Below, one piece after another: positions 19,124-29,689 of a stretch of 39,817 bases of DNA. The notes below the pieces were generated by a model that made no database searches, was not told the DNA's origin, and worked only from the letters and a program-made list of their open reading frames with translations. This DNA is from Owenia fusiformis (Eukaryota > Annelida > Polychaeta > Sabellida > Oweniidae). Position 1 is the stretch's first letter, and each line of letters starts with the position of its first letter. The translations under genes were made by a program, and so were the position numbers. The DNA lies in the NCBI GenBank assembly GCA_903813345.2, contig CAIIXF020000054.1, positions 1 to 39,817 of the forward strand, in the 5' to 3' direction.

Positions 19124-20281
19124 TTAAGCTTGTATGAGTCCAGCTTTCCTCAGTGCTTCATTACAGCTCTCCAGGACCAGTTCTTTTAGGACTTTATCAT
19201 TGAGTTTGCCTTTGTTCACACGTGAAATGCCAACGGTGGCATTCAAAATGTTAAGTTCTTGCATTCTGTCGAGTATAATCCTACTGGTGCCATAATCTCT
19301 GTCATCATTGTTGCCTTCTTGGAGACCCGAGTCAGCAACTATTCGGTACGCATACGAGAGGTGATCTGCATTACTCACATCACAATCACTGATAAGAGTA
19401 GCCAGGGCTGCTTTCGCTTGTGACTTGTCAGCAACGTTGCAGCAAAACCCTTGGATGATATTATTATAACGCATGTGTACTTTGGAGGCTGCAATATCGT
19501 CCCTGCATATGTCGGGGGATATATCCTTAAGCTGTAGATCGAGGGGATTGTTCACAAACCCTGGATCTTGCTTTACTCCATTAACCACAAGTACACCCCT
19601 GTTAAGATGAGCCTTAAATCCCTGGACTCCATTATTTTCTGAGCGTAGCGATTTTAGCTTGGGAAGTTGGGCAACATGTTTTCTGTTCATTGTGTTAGGC
19701 AGTTGGTCAGAAATGTTCACATAACTGTTTTTTAGGTTTTTGGCATGAGACATCACCAACATTTGGCCTGAACGGTCCGAAAAGCGTACAACAATAGGCC
19801 TTGTTCTACCTCCTCCAAATCTATGTGCTACATCAATCATAACTGAACCAGCTAGATTAGAGGATGAGCGAATTGCCTCAATAGGTATACCCATTGCCTT
19901 GGTCAGGATTCCGAGAACCACAAGTTTAACATCTTCACCCTTTTGTTCAGGAACATTGTAGAAACACACGTTTAAGCGCATACTGCGGAGTCTTAGATCT
20001 TCCAAGTCATCATCATGTTGATCAGACTTAAGTTCGAGCCTGTTAATCCTGCCCTCAAGTATCCCAATATAGCGTGTAAGTTTACTATTATCAGCCTTAA
20101 GGGACTCTATTTCAGAGTTGTTATCATCAACCTTTTTGGAAGTTGCATCAAAACTTTGTTTCAAGTCTTGTAAAGATAACGTGTTAGCATCCACAGATTT
20201 TACAACACTGTCCATTTTAGAACACAGTTTAGCAATAGACGATGCAAGACCATCCATGGGAGTGATCTCCATTTCAGCCAT
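19124..20281 (-). CDS. LINE ORF1: coiled coil, RRM-like, and C-terminal IMPACT/YigZ-like domain
   Basis: 385 aa. Residues 35-98 form a heptad-rich coiled coil (DNNSEIESLKADNSKL, then LEGRINRLELK). RSMRLNVCFYNVPE (99-111) begins an RRM-like domain like that of L1-type ORF1p, and RPIVVRFSDRSGQMLVM (161-177) with YVNISDQLP (187-195) fits the ORF1p C-terminal domain. Residues ~272-383 do not belong to a standard ORF1p. They match the UPF0029/IMPACT pattern: a V....QA...L..L......A.H.SYAYR start (HLSYAYR 307-313), NDDRDYG (325-331), R.IL..MQ...I.NA.V.ISR (334-354), KGKL (357-360) and a terminal A...L...GL. The family's GG-x-x-LG is degenerate. ORF1p normally trimerises, binds LINE RNA and acts as a chaperone; what the extra domain adds is unknown. 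Confidence 0.85.
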   Translation of the reverse strand: MAEMEITPMDGLASSIAKLCSKMDSVVKSVDANTLSLQDLKQSFDATSKKVDDNNSEIESLKADNSKLTRYIGILEGRINRLELKSDQHDDDLEDLRLRSMRLNVCFYNVPEQKGEDVKLVVLGILTKAMGIPIEAIRSSSNLAGSVMIDVAHRFGGGRTRPIVVRFSDRSGQMLVMSHAKNLKNSYVNISDQLPNTMNRKHVAQLPKLKSLRSENNGVQGFKAHLNRGVLVVNGVKQDPGFVNNPLDLQLKDISPDICRDDIAASKVHMRYNNIIQGFCCNVADKSQAKAALATLISDCDVSNADHLSYAYRIVADSGLQEGNNDDRDYGTSRIILDRMQELNILNATVGISRVNKGKLNDKVLKELVLESCNEALRKAGLIQA

Positions 20282-20360
20282 TGTATTAGTATAGTATATA
20301 TAATATTGCTATGCTGGCTATGTATTGTAAGTATATGTTGATTGTTTATACTGTGTACAC
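20282..20360 (-). other. LINE 5' leader, part next to ORF1
   Basis: Upstream of the ORF1 ATG on the minus strand; the leader resumes at 21621-21885 beyond the MITE. With the MITE removed the leader is roughly 340 bp. No promoter motif was identified. Confidence 0.6.
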
Positions 20361-21620
20361 TTAAAGGGACCCAACACCATGGTCACATGATCAGTCGTGT
20401 GGAGGTAAGCTCCCAGTTGAAATAAAAGCACTGTCCTCCTTTGGTTTCTGTGAAAAGTAGCTAATACCCTCATGTATTGGTCAGTTTGTGTGTCACACGA
20501 CTAATCCCTACCATATGCTTCATTCAACATATTTTATGCTATTGAGCTGCATATATTAACAGTACTTTGCAACTAAGGTTATACAGTATACTTACCCCTT
20601 GCAAATTGTAATTTATTGAATTCACAGTAAACCCATCAATTTTTAAGAAAACAAAGAATATTGTTCTCATGGATCTATTGTTTATGTTAGACTAACTATG
20701 AAAATATAAATATGAAATAATATGTTAGCTTGAAGTCATATATAAGATGAAAATATATGTTCATGCATTTGCATTTTTCCAAAGGGAATATTCCCATGTA
20801 AGTAAATACAGGTGCAATATATAATTTATATGTATATCTATGTCATCTGTCTATACATGCGCGTATAGTCTAGTGTTACATGTGAACAAGATGGTTCTGG
20901 AAAGAAATGAGCGTGGCAGATTTGCTAAAAAGCCACATACACCACAAAAGCAAGACCAATTTGAAAGTAAGTTCATTATTCTCAAGGGTACACTTCAAGT
21001 GAAAGCTACATTGCTACAGGGTGGCCTATCATTCTGAGACAAATGTATTATCCAACGATTGTGATTTTCGAAGCTAAAATATGATATCTTGAGCAGATGG
21101 AAATACATTCCCATGAGATATGTATATATAGTCAAAAGTGATAACTATTTATTGAGTGTAATGAAATGTATCCTTCGCTAACTGCTTTTGTTTGAGATAA
21201 TTATCATGAAATATTTTAAATTAATTTTTATGTTTGTCATTGATCCTAATCCACCCTGTAGTGTGGTGTTTGTAGAGCATTGCGACTCGTACAACTTATT
21301 CTCACAAATATCAAACCTCATTTACTAATTAATTTTTTGTGTGAATATGAAGAGTCCAAGCATTGCTTTTTTATGTTTATTGTATAGCTATATTTAGCCT
21401 TGATATCCATGATTTTTTAAAACAAAATCTCACCGTTAGATTTCGAGCTATTCATGTTTACTCATTTGTCTAATTGGAAAACAATGCAAATCTCATTTTT
21501 TCTCATTGAAATTCTAAGACGGTGAAAAATCATTAAAAAATACACAGATTCAGAATCCGGCAAGCATTTTCCCTTATTCCTCTCCGTTAAGAGGTTTTGT
21601 AAGGTGTTGGATCCCTTTAA
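20361..21620. mobile_element. TTAA-flanked MITE/TIR element in the LINE leader
   Basis: TTAAAGGGACCCAACACC at the left end and its near-perfect inverse GGTGTTGGATCCCTTTAA at the right end bracket 1.26 kb. TTAA at both outer edges may be a piggyBac-type 4-bp target duplication, or TA may be the duplication. No transposase was recognised. It lies within the LINE's 5' leader, so it is a secondary insertion. Confidence 0.65.
20891..20966 (+). other. Possible first coding exon inside the MITE
   Basis: An ATG at 20891 opens MVLERNERGRFAKKP and the frame runs into a perfect GTAAGT donor at 20967. A basic N-terminus with a (D/E)..GRF..K motif begins many eukaryotic DNA-binding and transposon proteins. 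No downstream exon could be identified, so this may be a relic of a lost transposase gene or chance. Confidence 0.2.
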
Positions 21621-21885
21621 ATGTAGAATTAGCTGGTAAGTAATGGCCCTGGCAAATTTTGAGCAATATTACTCCATCAATAACACAAAACTTCCTCTGT
21701 AGATATTAGGCCACATTTGTCAGTGACAAAGCCAAGATTCATTCGCAATAATCTCCAACGACACTAGAATCCATCTGTTAATTCTTTGATAAGTGTCTAC
21801 TCTATATTACATCCAAAAAAGCAATAAACTACAGAGCTGCTAAAGTCATGACTTCACATGTTGAGTGCTGAATATTAGTTATTAG
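21621..21885 (-). other. LINE 5' leader, distal part
   Basis: Distal 5' leader of the younger LINE; ends exactly at the target-site duplication. No coding capacity seen. Confidence 0.6.
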
Positions 21886-21898
21886 TTAAAAATGAGAT
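21886..21898. repeat. Target-site duplication of the younger LINE (5' side)
   Basis: TTAAAAATGAGAT, identical to 13137-13149. Confidence 0.85.
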
Positions 21899-22045
21899 CA
21901 CAGCGCACTCTATTGAAAATTATTTCTTGTTTTCTTGAAACGGAGAGTTCTGATGAATTTGTAACATCGCCATTGAATAGATCTATTTTAAGTCTGGATT
22001 TGAATATACTAAGGGTAGGTAAATTTCTTATTTCAGGTGAAAGCT
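21886..22045 (-). pseudogene. ORF2 fragment of the older LINE, 5' piece
   Basis: Minus-strand frame LSPEIRNLPTLSIFKSRLK through to NRVRCDLIF, then a stop created by the insertion. It corresponds to residues ~1010-1067 of the younger ORF2, which has NRMRCDLS at the same place. The LP.EIRN...FKS.LK segment is typical of the region after the RT in CR1/L2-like LINEs. The match begins right where the 11-bp target duplication ends, so 22045 is the 5' truncation point. The frame continues at 13149. Confidence 0.8.
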
Positions 22046-22056
22046 TGTACTTTAAG
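22046..22056. repeat. Target-site duplication of the older LINE (right)
   Basis: TGTACTTTAAG, identical to 12659-12669, at the 5' truncation point of the older LINE. Confidence 0.8.
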
Positions 22057-22179
22057 TTAAAGGGAACCATACCATACCCGCCATGCTATCTGACCCGAAC
22101 GAGCCACCTTGTGGTGAGACTGGTAACTACCTGCTCGCATCTGCGTTATTACGCAGAGACATAAACGTATACACAAGGA
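22057..22179. other. Spacer between the LINE stack and the giant fold-back
   Basis: Contains a short hairpin, CTGCG/CGCAG, at about 22141-22156. Nothing else was seen. Confidence 0.4.
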
Positions 22180-22259
22180 AACGATAGGAGCTAACCTATT
22201 TTATCTCTGTATACATTTTAATTTTAATACATTGTTACAAAAAATACAAAATACCTGTA

Positions 22260-22680
22260 TATTGATTTTTTTACCTTGACCGATTCTTGAATTGAATCAA
22301 ATTTGTCCAAAGGTCTTGAAACGTTAAATACCTAAATATTTATCTTTGACCTTGGGATGACCTTGTACAAGAAACATTAATGTTGACCTCGGTTCATCTA
22401 ATCATAATTCGCCAAGGGCCATAGTATCATCAAACGCCAAATACCTAGACATTGATCGTTTACCTTTGAATGAACTGAACTCTGACCTTCGGAGACCAAC
22501 TTACTAAGGTTAAATGGTGTAGAAGGAGATGTCCCGGCAGACAGACAAAATGACAGACAGACCAAACATGCTTTTGTAGTAGGTCTCGACATCTCCTTTT
22601 GCCCTCATACCTGATGGGCCAGTGAGCGTTCTACTAAGGTCAGAGGTCAAAGTCATTCTAGGTTAAAGGGAGAATCAGAT
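22260..22680. repeat. Left subterminal AGGTCA / TAGGTATTTGGCGTTT-type repeats
   Basis: Diverged units with TTTGACCTTGG or similar and AAATACCTA[AG]A are present. The larger inverse set is at 29690-30120. An 11-bp inverted pair, AAGGAGATGTC/GACATCTCCTT (near 22525 and 22590), surrounds a GACAGACAGAC run. Confidence 0.6.
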
Positions 22681-23230
22681 ATATGGAGGTGACAAAATTA
22701 CAAGCAACATGTACAATTGACGTACTTATCTATTCCTTACAATCTCAAATACAATATCTCACAAAATATTTACGATATGTTAGAAATTGATGAAGTTATA
22801 ACAGATTAAAAGTGCAAAATTGTAAATAATAGAGAGATTTCGCACCTAGTGAAAGTACAACTTATAACGTATACTTATATAGGCCAGGACTCAGCATGGG
22901 TTTTGGGAAGTTCAAGGGCCACTTGATAGACATAATGTTTCTGAAAGATGACTTCATTTAGCATCAATTCATATATGTCTGGGTCTTTTTAGTTTGTGGA
23001 CGAAGGATTCTGAGCAGTTTTACCCCCCTAGAATAATATTTCTGGGGGTACTATATTATCATTCTATAAAATCAGGTATACATTAACTATAGCACTGATT
23101 TATACATATTATGTTACTAGCACTGTAGTCAAGTGTTTCCTATAGTTATAGGGAGATATGTTGATTGGTTTGGGAGAAAATATAATTTATCGAAATAAAA
23201 CGCATAGTTTCGTTATCTTTTTATTTTCAC

Positions 23231-23580
23231 CAATCTTATTTTTGCAGCTTCAGAGAAATAATAGTCAGTAATAGTGCTCCAAGTAGTAATCAAAAATCAT
23301 TTCCAGGCTATGTGTGACATTGTAATATAAGGAATGTAATGATTGAGTACTATTTTGTATTTTTAATATGGCTTTGTTGACCCCTACCCCTTACCCCTTT
23401 TTAGTCTTACCGATTTTATTGTTGCAGCTTCAGAGAAATAATAGGCAGTAACAGTGCTCCAAGTAGTATTCAAAAATCATTTCCAATATATGTGTGACAT
23501 TGTAATGTAAGTAATGTAATGATGAAGTACTATTTTTTTGTATTTTTAATATGGCTTTGTTGACCCATACCCCTTAGAAA
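23231..23580. repeat. 180-bp tandem duplication in the left arm
   Basis: GCAGCTTCAGAGAAATAATA occurs at 23244 and 23424, each followed by CAGTAA[TC]AGTGCTCCAAGTAGT and by ATGGCTTTGTTGACCC. The right arm has a single copy (inverse near 27970-28120), so the duplication is arm-specific and later. Confidence 0.85.
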
Positions 23581-23640
23581 TACAACAACGCGGAGGGGGC
23601 ACAATTGGATCAGAAATTCTATGATGACTACTTATGTCCT

Positions 23641-24809
23641 GCCTTGTTTATTATTTTCTTCAAGAATAAGTTTCACAAATGTCATAAAACACAAATTTCT
23701 TGGGTCAAAAGCCTGTTTCAATGTTTATATATAGACCTAGAGGTTGGAAATTCATGGGTTGAAAGATATGGGCCGAAAGAAAATAATGTACATGCTAAGA
23801 ATGCCTATTAATATAGAGTGCACGATGTAAAGTTTGACATAATTAGAATTTTCCAAGTGAACATGAACATTATACATTCTCAAATATTATGCACCATTCA
23901 AAGAGTCCTGAGAGTAGAAACTTTCAAAAGTATATTGTTAATAATAGGAATTTTCACTATATTTGACTCTCTATTATTGCTTCCAGGGTGGGGAAGTTGA
24001 CTCAATAGGTTTTTGACAGCTCGATCTTTATTTTGTCAAAACCTCCTGCACTTCCCATGTGGGGGTCTCACGCAAACCCTTGAATTATGCTCAACTGCAC
24101 ATGGGTAAAGGGGATGTTTGAAGAAATAATTTTGAAATAAGTGAGAAAAGTCCAGTCCTTCTCCCTTATTAATTGAATGAAATGGGGGGAGGGGGAGTCA
24201 TTCGGAGTTTCTTCAGAGTCAGAGGTACATGCAAACTTTATCTCTTGTAGAATCATTTTTAGATATAAAAGGAATATTATAAGAAATACTTCTGAACAAT
24301 CGTTTCTGTCTTTCTCCTTTTGCTCATGGATAAAGTGGAGCAGAAGGGGGTTAAGTCATTGTCAAAGGAGTGGTATCTATATGGTGAACTTTTTGAATAC
24401 ACGTTTCTCTTAAACCAGTCATCAAAACATTCTGAAAATTTTACACATCGTCAATTTAATGGTTATCATTTGGATGGTGACATTATAATTTGAAATATAT
24501 TTATATACTTTTCTCTATATTGTTTTAGATAACACATGAGACACTTCTTTTTGTTCTTGGTATCATAAAGAATGAAACATCTAGGTATCATGAATGAAAT
24601 GAAACATCTTTACGAACCTCATTGGAACAAAACGACATAAACACAACGTGTGTAGGTCTCTCAATATTGTAATCGTACAAAGGAAGGTTTGGTTGATATT
24701 AAAAAAGTATCTTGTTAATGACATTAAAGGTTGAACTTTTATCTATTTTGGGGGGTTTTGTAAACGTTTTTGCATACTTATTGTAAAATCAACCAAAATT
24801 TCCTTTGTA
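23641..24809. other. Loop of the fold-back, left of the mariner relic
   Basis: No coding region was recognised. A short segment (GTAGAATC, AGAAATACTT, TCTCCTTTTG near 24245-24320) resembles units of the repeat array at 26130-27070, which suggests that the array once spanned the mariner insertion. Confidence 0.45.
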
Positions 24810-25870
24810 CAGGGTGTTCCATATGTTTCAGGAAAGATGCTGTATTTTATTGGTTTTCTTTTCAATCTAGCTGATTTTTTGAAAAAATGTGTCCAAATAT
24901 GTTGTGAATAAGTTGGAAAAGTTTCATATCATGAAACTCACTAGACTGAATAATATGGTTGCTATAGTAACCTAGGGGTAGGGTAGGTGGAGCAGGTGTA
25001 ACAACGCGCAAAACATGATATTTTTGTAAAAATAGTAGTTTTTGTAGAAAGTGTTCAAAGTATTAATTTGTTATTGTCGCATCAAACTTGTTGGAAATTA
25101 AAAAGAATAAAGGTGGATTCCTGGAAATTAAAAATGTTATCACACCCTTTATTAGCCATCATCATTATTTCAGCATCTATCCCTTCCGCATTAGTTAGCA
25201 CTCTCACTGTTCTCGGATGTCCACATTTTGGATAATCAGTCTCAGTTTCCCTTCCAGATTTGAACCGCTTGTACCACTCATACACTCTAGAGGTTACCAT
25301 CATTGAGTCCCCATGTGCATTCGTTAGGAGTTTAATTGTGTCTGCTGCAGAAAACTGTTATTCACACATGTCATGTCTTGTCACAGATTGTTGTGTGTTG
25401 CTTAAGTCGAAGGTTTTCCTTAAGCTAATGACTTTTTCACTTTTCAAGATGGCCGCCCGTCCAAAAAGACCTGTGTTTATTCTCCTTTGTGACATGACAT
25501 GACAGGTGTTAAAATCTTGATGTGATCAAGGGTGATGACATTTTTTTACTTTCTTGGAATCCACCTTCATTTTTGTTTAATTACTGACAAGTTTGATCCA
25601 ACCCTGACAACCTAATACTTAGTCACACTTCATACTAAAAAACTATTTTTACAAATATTTCATATATTTTGTGCGTTGTTACACCTGCTCCACCTACCCT
25701 ACCCCTAGGTTACTATAGCAGCCATATAATTAAGACTGCTGAATTTCACGATATGAAACTTTCCCAACTTATTCAAAACATGTTGAGACACATTGTGTCA
25801 AAATTTCAGTTAGATTGAATAGAAAACCAATAAAACACAGCATCATTCCTGAAACATATGGAACACCCTG
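24810..25870 (-). mobile_element. Mariner-derived element with ~340-bp inverted repeats
   Basis: CAGGGTGTTCCATATGTTTC starts at 24810 and its inverse ends at 25870; both are flanked by TA (24808-24809 and 25871-25872), the Tc1/mariner target duplication. Long arms (about 24810-25150 and 25530-25870) share CCTAGGGGTAGGGTAGGTGG and AAGGTGGATTCC in inverted order. Between them lies only the N-terminal piece of a mariner transposase; the catalytic domain is missing, so it is non-autonomous. Confidence 0.85.
25169..25351 (-). pseudogene. Mariner transposase N-terminal HTH remnant
   Basis: Sixty-one codons on the minus strand run from SAADTIKLLTNAHGD through SRVYEWYKRFKSGRE, then GHPRTVRVLTNAEGIDAE. 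This is the mariner paired-like helix-turn-helix: an AT.TY..L...YGD stretch, then S...V.EW.KRFK.GRE, then a D.P..GRP.TS linker. A TAA lies three codons upstream of the recognised part, and the DD(34)D catalytic domain that should follow is absent. It cannot be functional but fixes the identity and orientation of the element. A few mariner N-terminal pieces have been kept as host binding domains, but nothing suggests that here. Confidence 0.8.
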
Positions 25871-25872
25871 TA

Positions 25873-26129
25873 TAACTATAATATTGAGGTCTTAGAAAAT
25901 GTTGTATATGCTATTTTGTTCCAACAAGGTTCAGAGAGACATTTCATTTCATTCTCAAGAATTGGTAGAAAGGAACAAAAACAATTGCACTAAAAAAACA
26001 ACATGTTAACAAAAACAGTTATATAAAATATATATACGGTAAATAATTTTTGCATTAAATTGTTGCCAATCGGTCAAAATCACATTGTTGAATTCAGTTC
26101 ACCATATCGATACCTATCCTTTTTCTTGG
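25873..26129. other. Loop sequence right of the mariner relic
   Basis: AT-rich, no features recognised. Confidence 0.4.
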
Positions 26130-27070
26130 GAGCAAAAACTGTTTACAGTTCCAAACATGACCCTCTGAGGTAGTATATATAAGCTTTATAAGTCATATTA
26201 CGATTTCCCTTTGAAGCACGAACTGTAAACAGTTCCACACACCACCCTCAGAGGTACATATATATATGTGAACTTTATCTACTGTAGAATCCCTTTATGG
26301 CTATGTTATTAGAAATACTTTTGGAATAAGTGACTGCTGTCTATCTCCTTTTGTTATAGTATTTTGTGGATGGTGTTAGAGGGTTGGTAGTTGGCAGTCA
26401 ATGGTCGACATCTGTAGCAAATAACAGGTGGAGACATTTTACATCTCCTTTTGTTAATGAATGAGGTGAGGGGGAGGTTAAGGTAGATTAAAATTCTCCT
26501 TGGGAGCACCATCAGCCATCATGTCCATCAGCCAACCTCTATCGATGAATTGGGGAGGGATAAGTCATATAATAATTTTCCTCCTTAATGAATGGGGTGA
26601 GGGGAGGTTAAGGTACAACTGTAGATTAAAATTCTTCTTGGGAGCACAAACCACAAACATTATACAGTTTCTTAACCCTCAAAGAAACGGGTGAAATGTA
26701 TTAACTGTAGAATCTTGCCATGGCTTTAAAAGGTTTGCTTTATGAGCTATATGTACTTTTGGAGTAAGTGAGTATATAATCCTGAACGGAGTGGGACAGG
26801 GGGGTTAACAAATAAAATATATAATCCCTTCATGAATAAATCATATAAGAATTTTCCTCGGAAGCACAAACAGCTTACAGCTATACAACGCATCCTCAGA
26901 GATGCAGCTGAACTTCCCGAGTGATAATTCTTTCATGGGTAAAGGTGTATTTTAGATTCACATGTGAATTTGATCAACTGTAGGATTCCTTCAGTGGTAA
27001 TCAGTGCATTTAGGCTATGTGAATAACGTCAATTGTCCCTATTGAATGATTATAGGGGGGGGGGGGTATA
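26130..27070. repeat. Diverged tandem repeat array in the fold-back loop
   Basis: Recurrent order of phrases: AATGGGGTGAGGGG, AATTTTCCT or ATTCTTCTTGGGAGCAC, an AAACTGTTTACAGTT-like palindrome, ACCCTCAGAGGTA, ACTGTAGAATC, AGAAATACTTTTGGA, CATCTCCTTTTG. Units begin near 26130, 26206, 26495, 26633 and 26861 and are too diverged for a single period. A G12 run ends the array (27055-27066). Confidence 0.6.
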
Positions 27071-27712
27071 GAAGATGCTGATATGGCTACTCCCTATTAA
27101 ACTATATTTAGTTTTAAGATTGACAGCATAGACTCAATAGCAATTACCTGTTCCCCCTGGAAGGAATCCCTTAGCTGATAAAATGCACATGTGCCTGTCT
27201 GGGTAAGCTATGCTGGACTAGACAGAGCTCATGCTTCAAGGCATCATTGGGATGTAAATTATGGTACTTTTGAGGATATATTAAATGAAATAATGAGGAT
27301 ACAAATGCAGACTGATGCAACTGAATAAGAATTGTAAGACCTTGACTTATAAAGAGAAATTCTTGATTAAATTTTAGAAAAAGAAAAATATAAAAACAAA
27401 AATTTAACATGAAGAAATGACCCTTTAGACTAACAAAGGCATCCAGAAAATTAAAAAAAACAGTTGATCATTACAAAATTATAACATTATTCCATAATAG
27501 CATGTTTTCCCTGAGAAATAAACAGGGAATATAATTGATATTCAAAAGATCCCATATTATAGCTAGATTCCTATATCAGATCCCGAATTGGATCCTGTAT
27601 CAGCCTAAATCACATATCAGATCCTATATCAGAACCATTCCCGGGGATTTCTCTTGATTTTTATGTTTCAGAAAAAAAAACAATTTAATAAATAGGTTAT
27701 TGATGGTGTTGG
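27071..27712. other. Loop sequence with short TATATCAGATCC repeats
   Basis: Near 27545-27630 a phrase like TATATCAGATCC recurs three or four times. No gene was recognised. Confidence 0.45.
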
Positions 27713-27844
27713 TGGAATATGAATTTTATTTATTTTATTCGCCTCGAGAACTATCATATTAACACTCGGGCTATTGCCCTCAGTCAATATGATGTTTTCC
27801 TTGACCAATATCATATTTTCCCTCAGAATAAAATTCATATTCCA
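27713..27844. mobile_element. 132-bp MITE with perfect 18-bp terminal inverted repeats
   Basis: TGGAATATGAATTTTATT (27713-27730) and its exact inverse AATAAAATTCATATTCCA (27827-27844). The inner halves also carry ATCATATTAAC/CAATATGAT-like inverted phrases. No target duplication was evident. Confidence 0.75.
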
Positions 27845-28218
27845 TCCCTCCCATTAAATTACCTCTATATATCACACATACATTTTTAAAATACTACTTG
27901 GAGAAGTATTAGTACTCATTATAGAATTTCTGATCTAATTGTGCCACCTTCACTTTCTCATATTTCTAAGGGGTAGGGGTCAACAAAGCCATATTTAAAA
28001 TTCCAAATAGTATTGTATCATTACATTCTTTATATTACAATTCCCCACATAGATTGGAAATAATTTTAGATTACTTCTTAAAGCAGTATTGGTGCCAATT
28101 ATTTCTCTGAAGCTGCAACAATAAAGTTGGCGAGACTAAAAAACGAATGAAAATATGCTTAGTTTTTACTATAAATTGTGTTTTTGTCAAAACCAATCAA
28201 CATATCTCCCTATAACTT

Positions 28219-28429
28219 CACACTACTATACCTAACACCTAGAAATGCATAAGATACTTTGTTTGTCTAATTGAATTGTTTAATATATTTTTGAAAGTGC
28301 CTTACTAGCATCTAATTTTCAACCGATAAACCATTCATAAGGAACAGACAAATAAAAACAAATACATAATCATTACTAATAAGCCAAATGGGTTGCTCAT
28401 GAACACCAAATGCAAGGTATAGTAGTGTG
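28219..28429. mobile_element. MITE of the CACACTAC family, copy A
   Basis: CACACTACTATACC at the left and GGTATAGTAGTGTG at the right are exact inverses. AACTT flanks both sides (28214-28218 and 28430-28434). The other arm of the fold-back supplies an empty site near 23140-23155, whose inverse reads CCCTATAACTATAGGAAAC, confirming a recent insertion with a 4-5-bp duplication. The same termini occur at 36579-36865. Confidence 0.85.
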
Positions 28430-28715
28430 AACTTTAGGAAACACTTGACTACAGTGCTAGCAACATAATATATATAAATCAGTGCTATAGTTAATGCATA
28501 ACTGATTTTATAGAATGATAATATAGTACCCCCTGAAATATTATTCTAGGGGGTAAAACTGCTCAGAATCATTCGTCCACAAACTAAAAAGACCCAGACA
28601 TATATGAATTGATGCTAAATGAAGTCATCTTTCAGAAACATTATGTCTATCAAGTGGCCCTTGAACTTCCCAAAACCCATACTGAGTCCTGGCCTAATAC
28701 TTATAGGTAAACGTA

Positions 28716-28936
28716 CAAGGTGTTTCATAATGTGGGCTTTTCGTCAGGAAAGATGTTCTCGGACTGTAATAAATACAGGTCAAAGGGATGCCATTTGTAC
28801 TTTCTTGAATTGTAGCATGTTTAGTTGATCCAAATGTCTTTGTCTAGAATAAAATAGGCTCATATATAGTACATATGCTATAGACCCATCTCTTCTCAAA
28901 TTGACTTTTTGGAGATGCTCGTTATAAAACACCCTG
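28716..28936. mobile_element. Mariner-type MITE (221 bp)
   Basis: CAAGGTGTTTCATAATG at the left and CGTTATAAAACACCCTG at the right are imperfect inverses, flanked by TA on both sides (28714-28715 and 28937-28938). It interrupts the right arm of the fold-back and has no counterpart in the left arm. Confidence 0.8.
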
Positions 28937-28938
28937 TA

Positions 28939-29470
28939 TGTTATATGTTGAGCTACTGAATTTACTGTTTCCAGGAATTGCTAAAACCTACTGGTTTGAT
29001 TGGTGTTTCAAATTGATGGTTAAAGTATTTGATTGGATACTGTTCCCACTCAGCCAATTAATTTCAAAAAATGCTTGCGGTCAATTGTTCCACACACGTG
29101 TAGGCAAATCTTTATACGGAGATCCAAATGTATACGTTATCATCTACGTAAATATACCGTTTTGTAAGTTTATTGAACTTATACTGATCATGAAAACATT
29201 GAAATAATTAACTTGTTTATGTAATGACTCACTTTAAAGGATCGTGTTTATAATACACTACAACTACAAGGACACGGAAGCAAGCATTTAATCATAATGT
29301 GCATAATCTACACGTGCAGATGACAGTGCATTCACAGTCTCTAGTTGATGGAGCTTTTCTATACGGGAATAGTTATGTTCCATTAAGTACAATTTAAAAT
29401 TGATTTTAGTGAATATAAATGTTCGACATGACCCTTCAAAATATACGTATACGTAATACGTATACGTAAT
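28939..29470. other. Right-arm segment absent from the left arm
   Basis: About 530 bp without counterpart in the left arm, from the MITE to the ACGTATACGTAAT tandem run near 29440-29470. It could be another insertion; no ends or coding region were recognised. Confidence 0.45.
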
Positions 29471-29689
29471 ATATATGTACGTATAAGTTGTACTTTCACT
29501 TATGTGCGAAATCTCTCTAATAAGTAACCATTCTTATAGAAGAAATATACAAAATATACAAAAGTCATTTTTGTAAACTCTTTAGTTTTCCTAAAATTAA
29601 GTGTGCACTTTTGGGATTTTTAGATAATAGACATGAAAAGGAATGACATAAGCCAGAAATATTCTAAAATTGAAACGATTTTTTGTTAG

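Larger units (their letters stand above)
13150..21885 (-). mobile_element. Younger APE-type LINE with ORF1 and ORF2, nested in an older LINE
   Basis: Order on the minus strand: 5' leader (21885 to 20282, interrupted by a MITE), ORF1 (20281-19124), inter-ORF spacer with a ~153-bp tandem repeat and a hairpin-capped insertion, ORF2 (16933-13436), and a ~286-bp 3' UTR with AATAAA and A6. The 13-bp target duplication at both ends proves that ORF1 and ORF2 belong to a single insertion. Without the two inserted elements the LINE is about 6.4 kb. AP-endonuclease, RT signature and C-terminal Cys/His motif place it near CR1/L2/Jockey-group LINEs; the exact clade is not settled. Confidence 0.85.
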
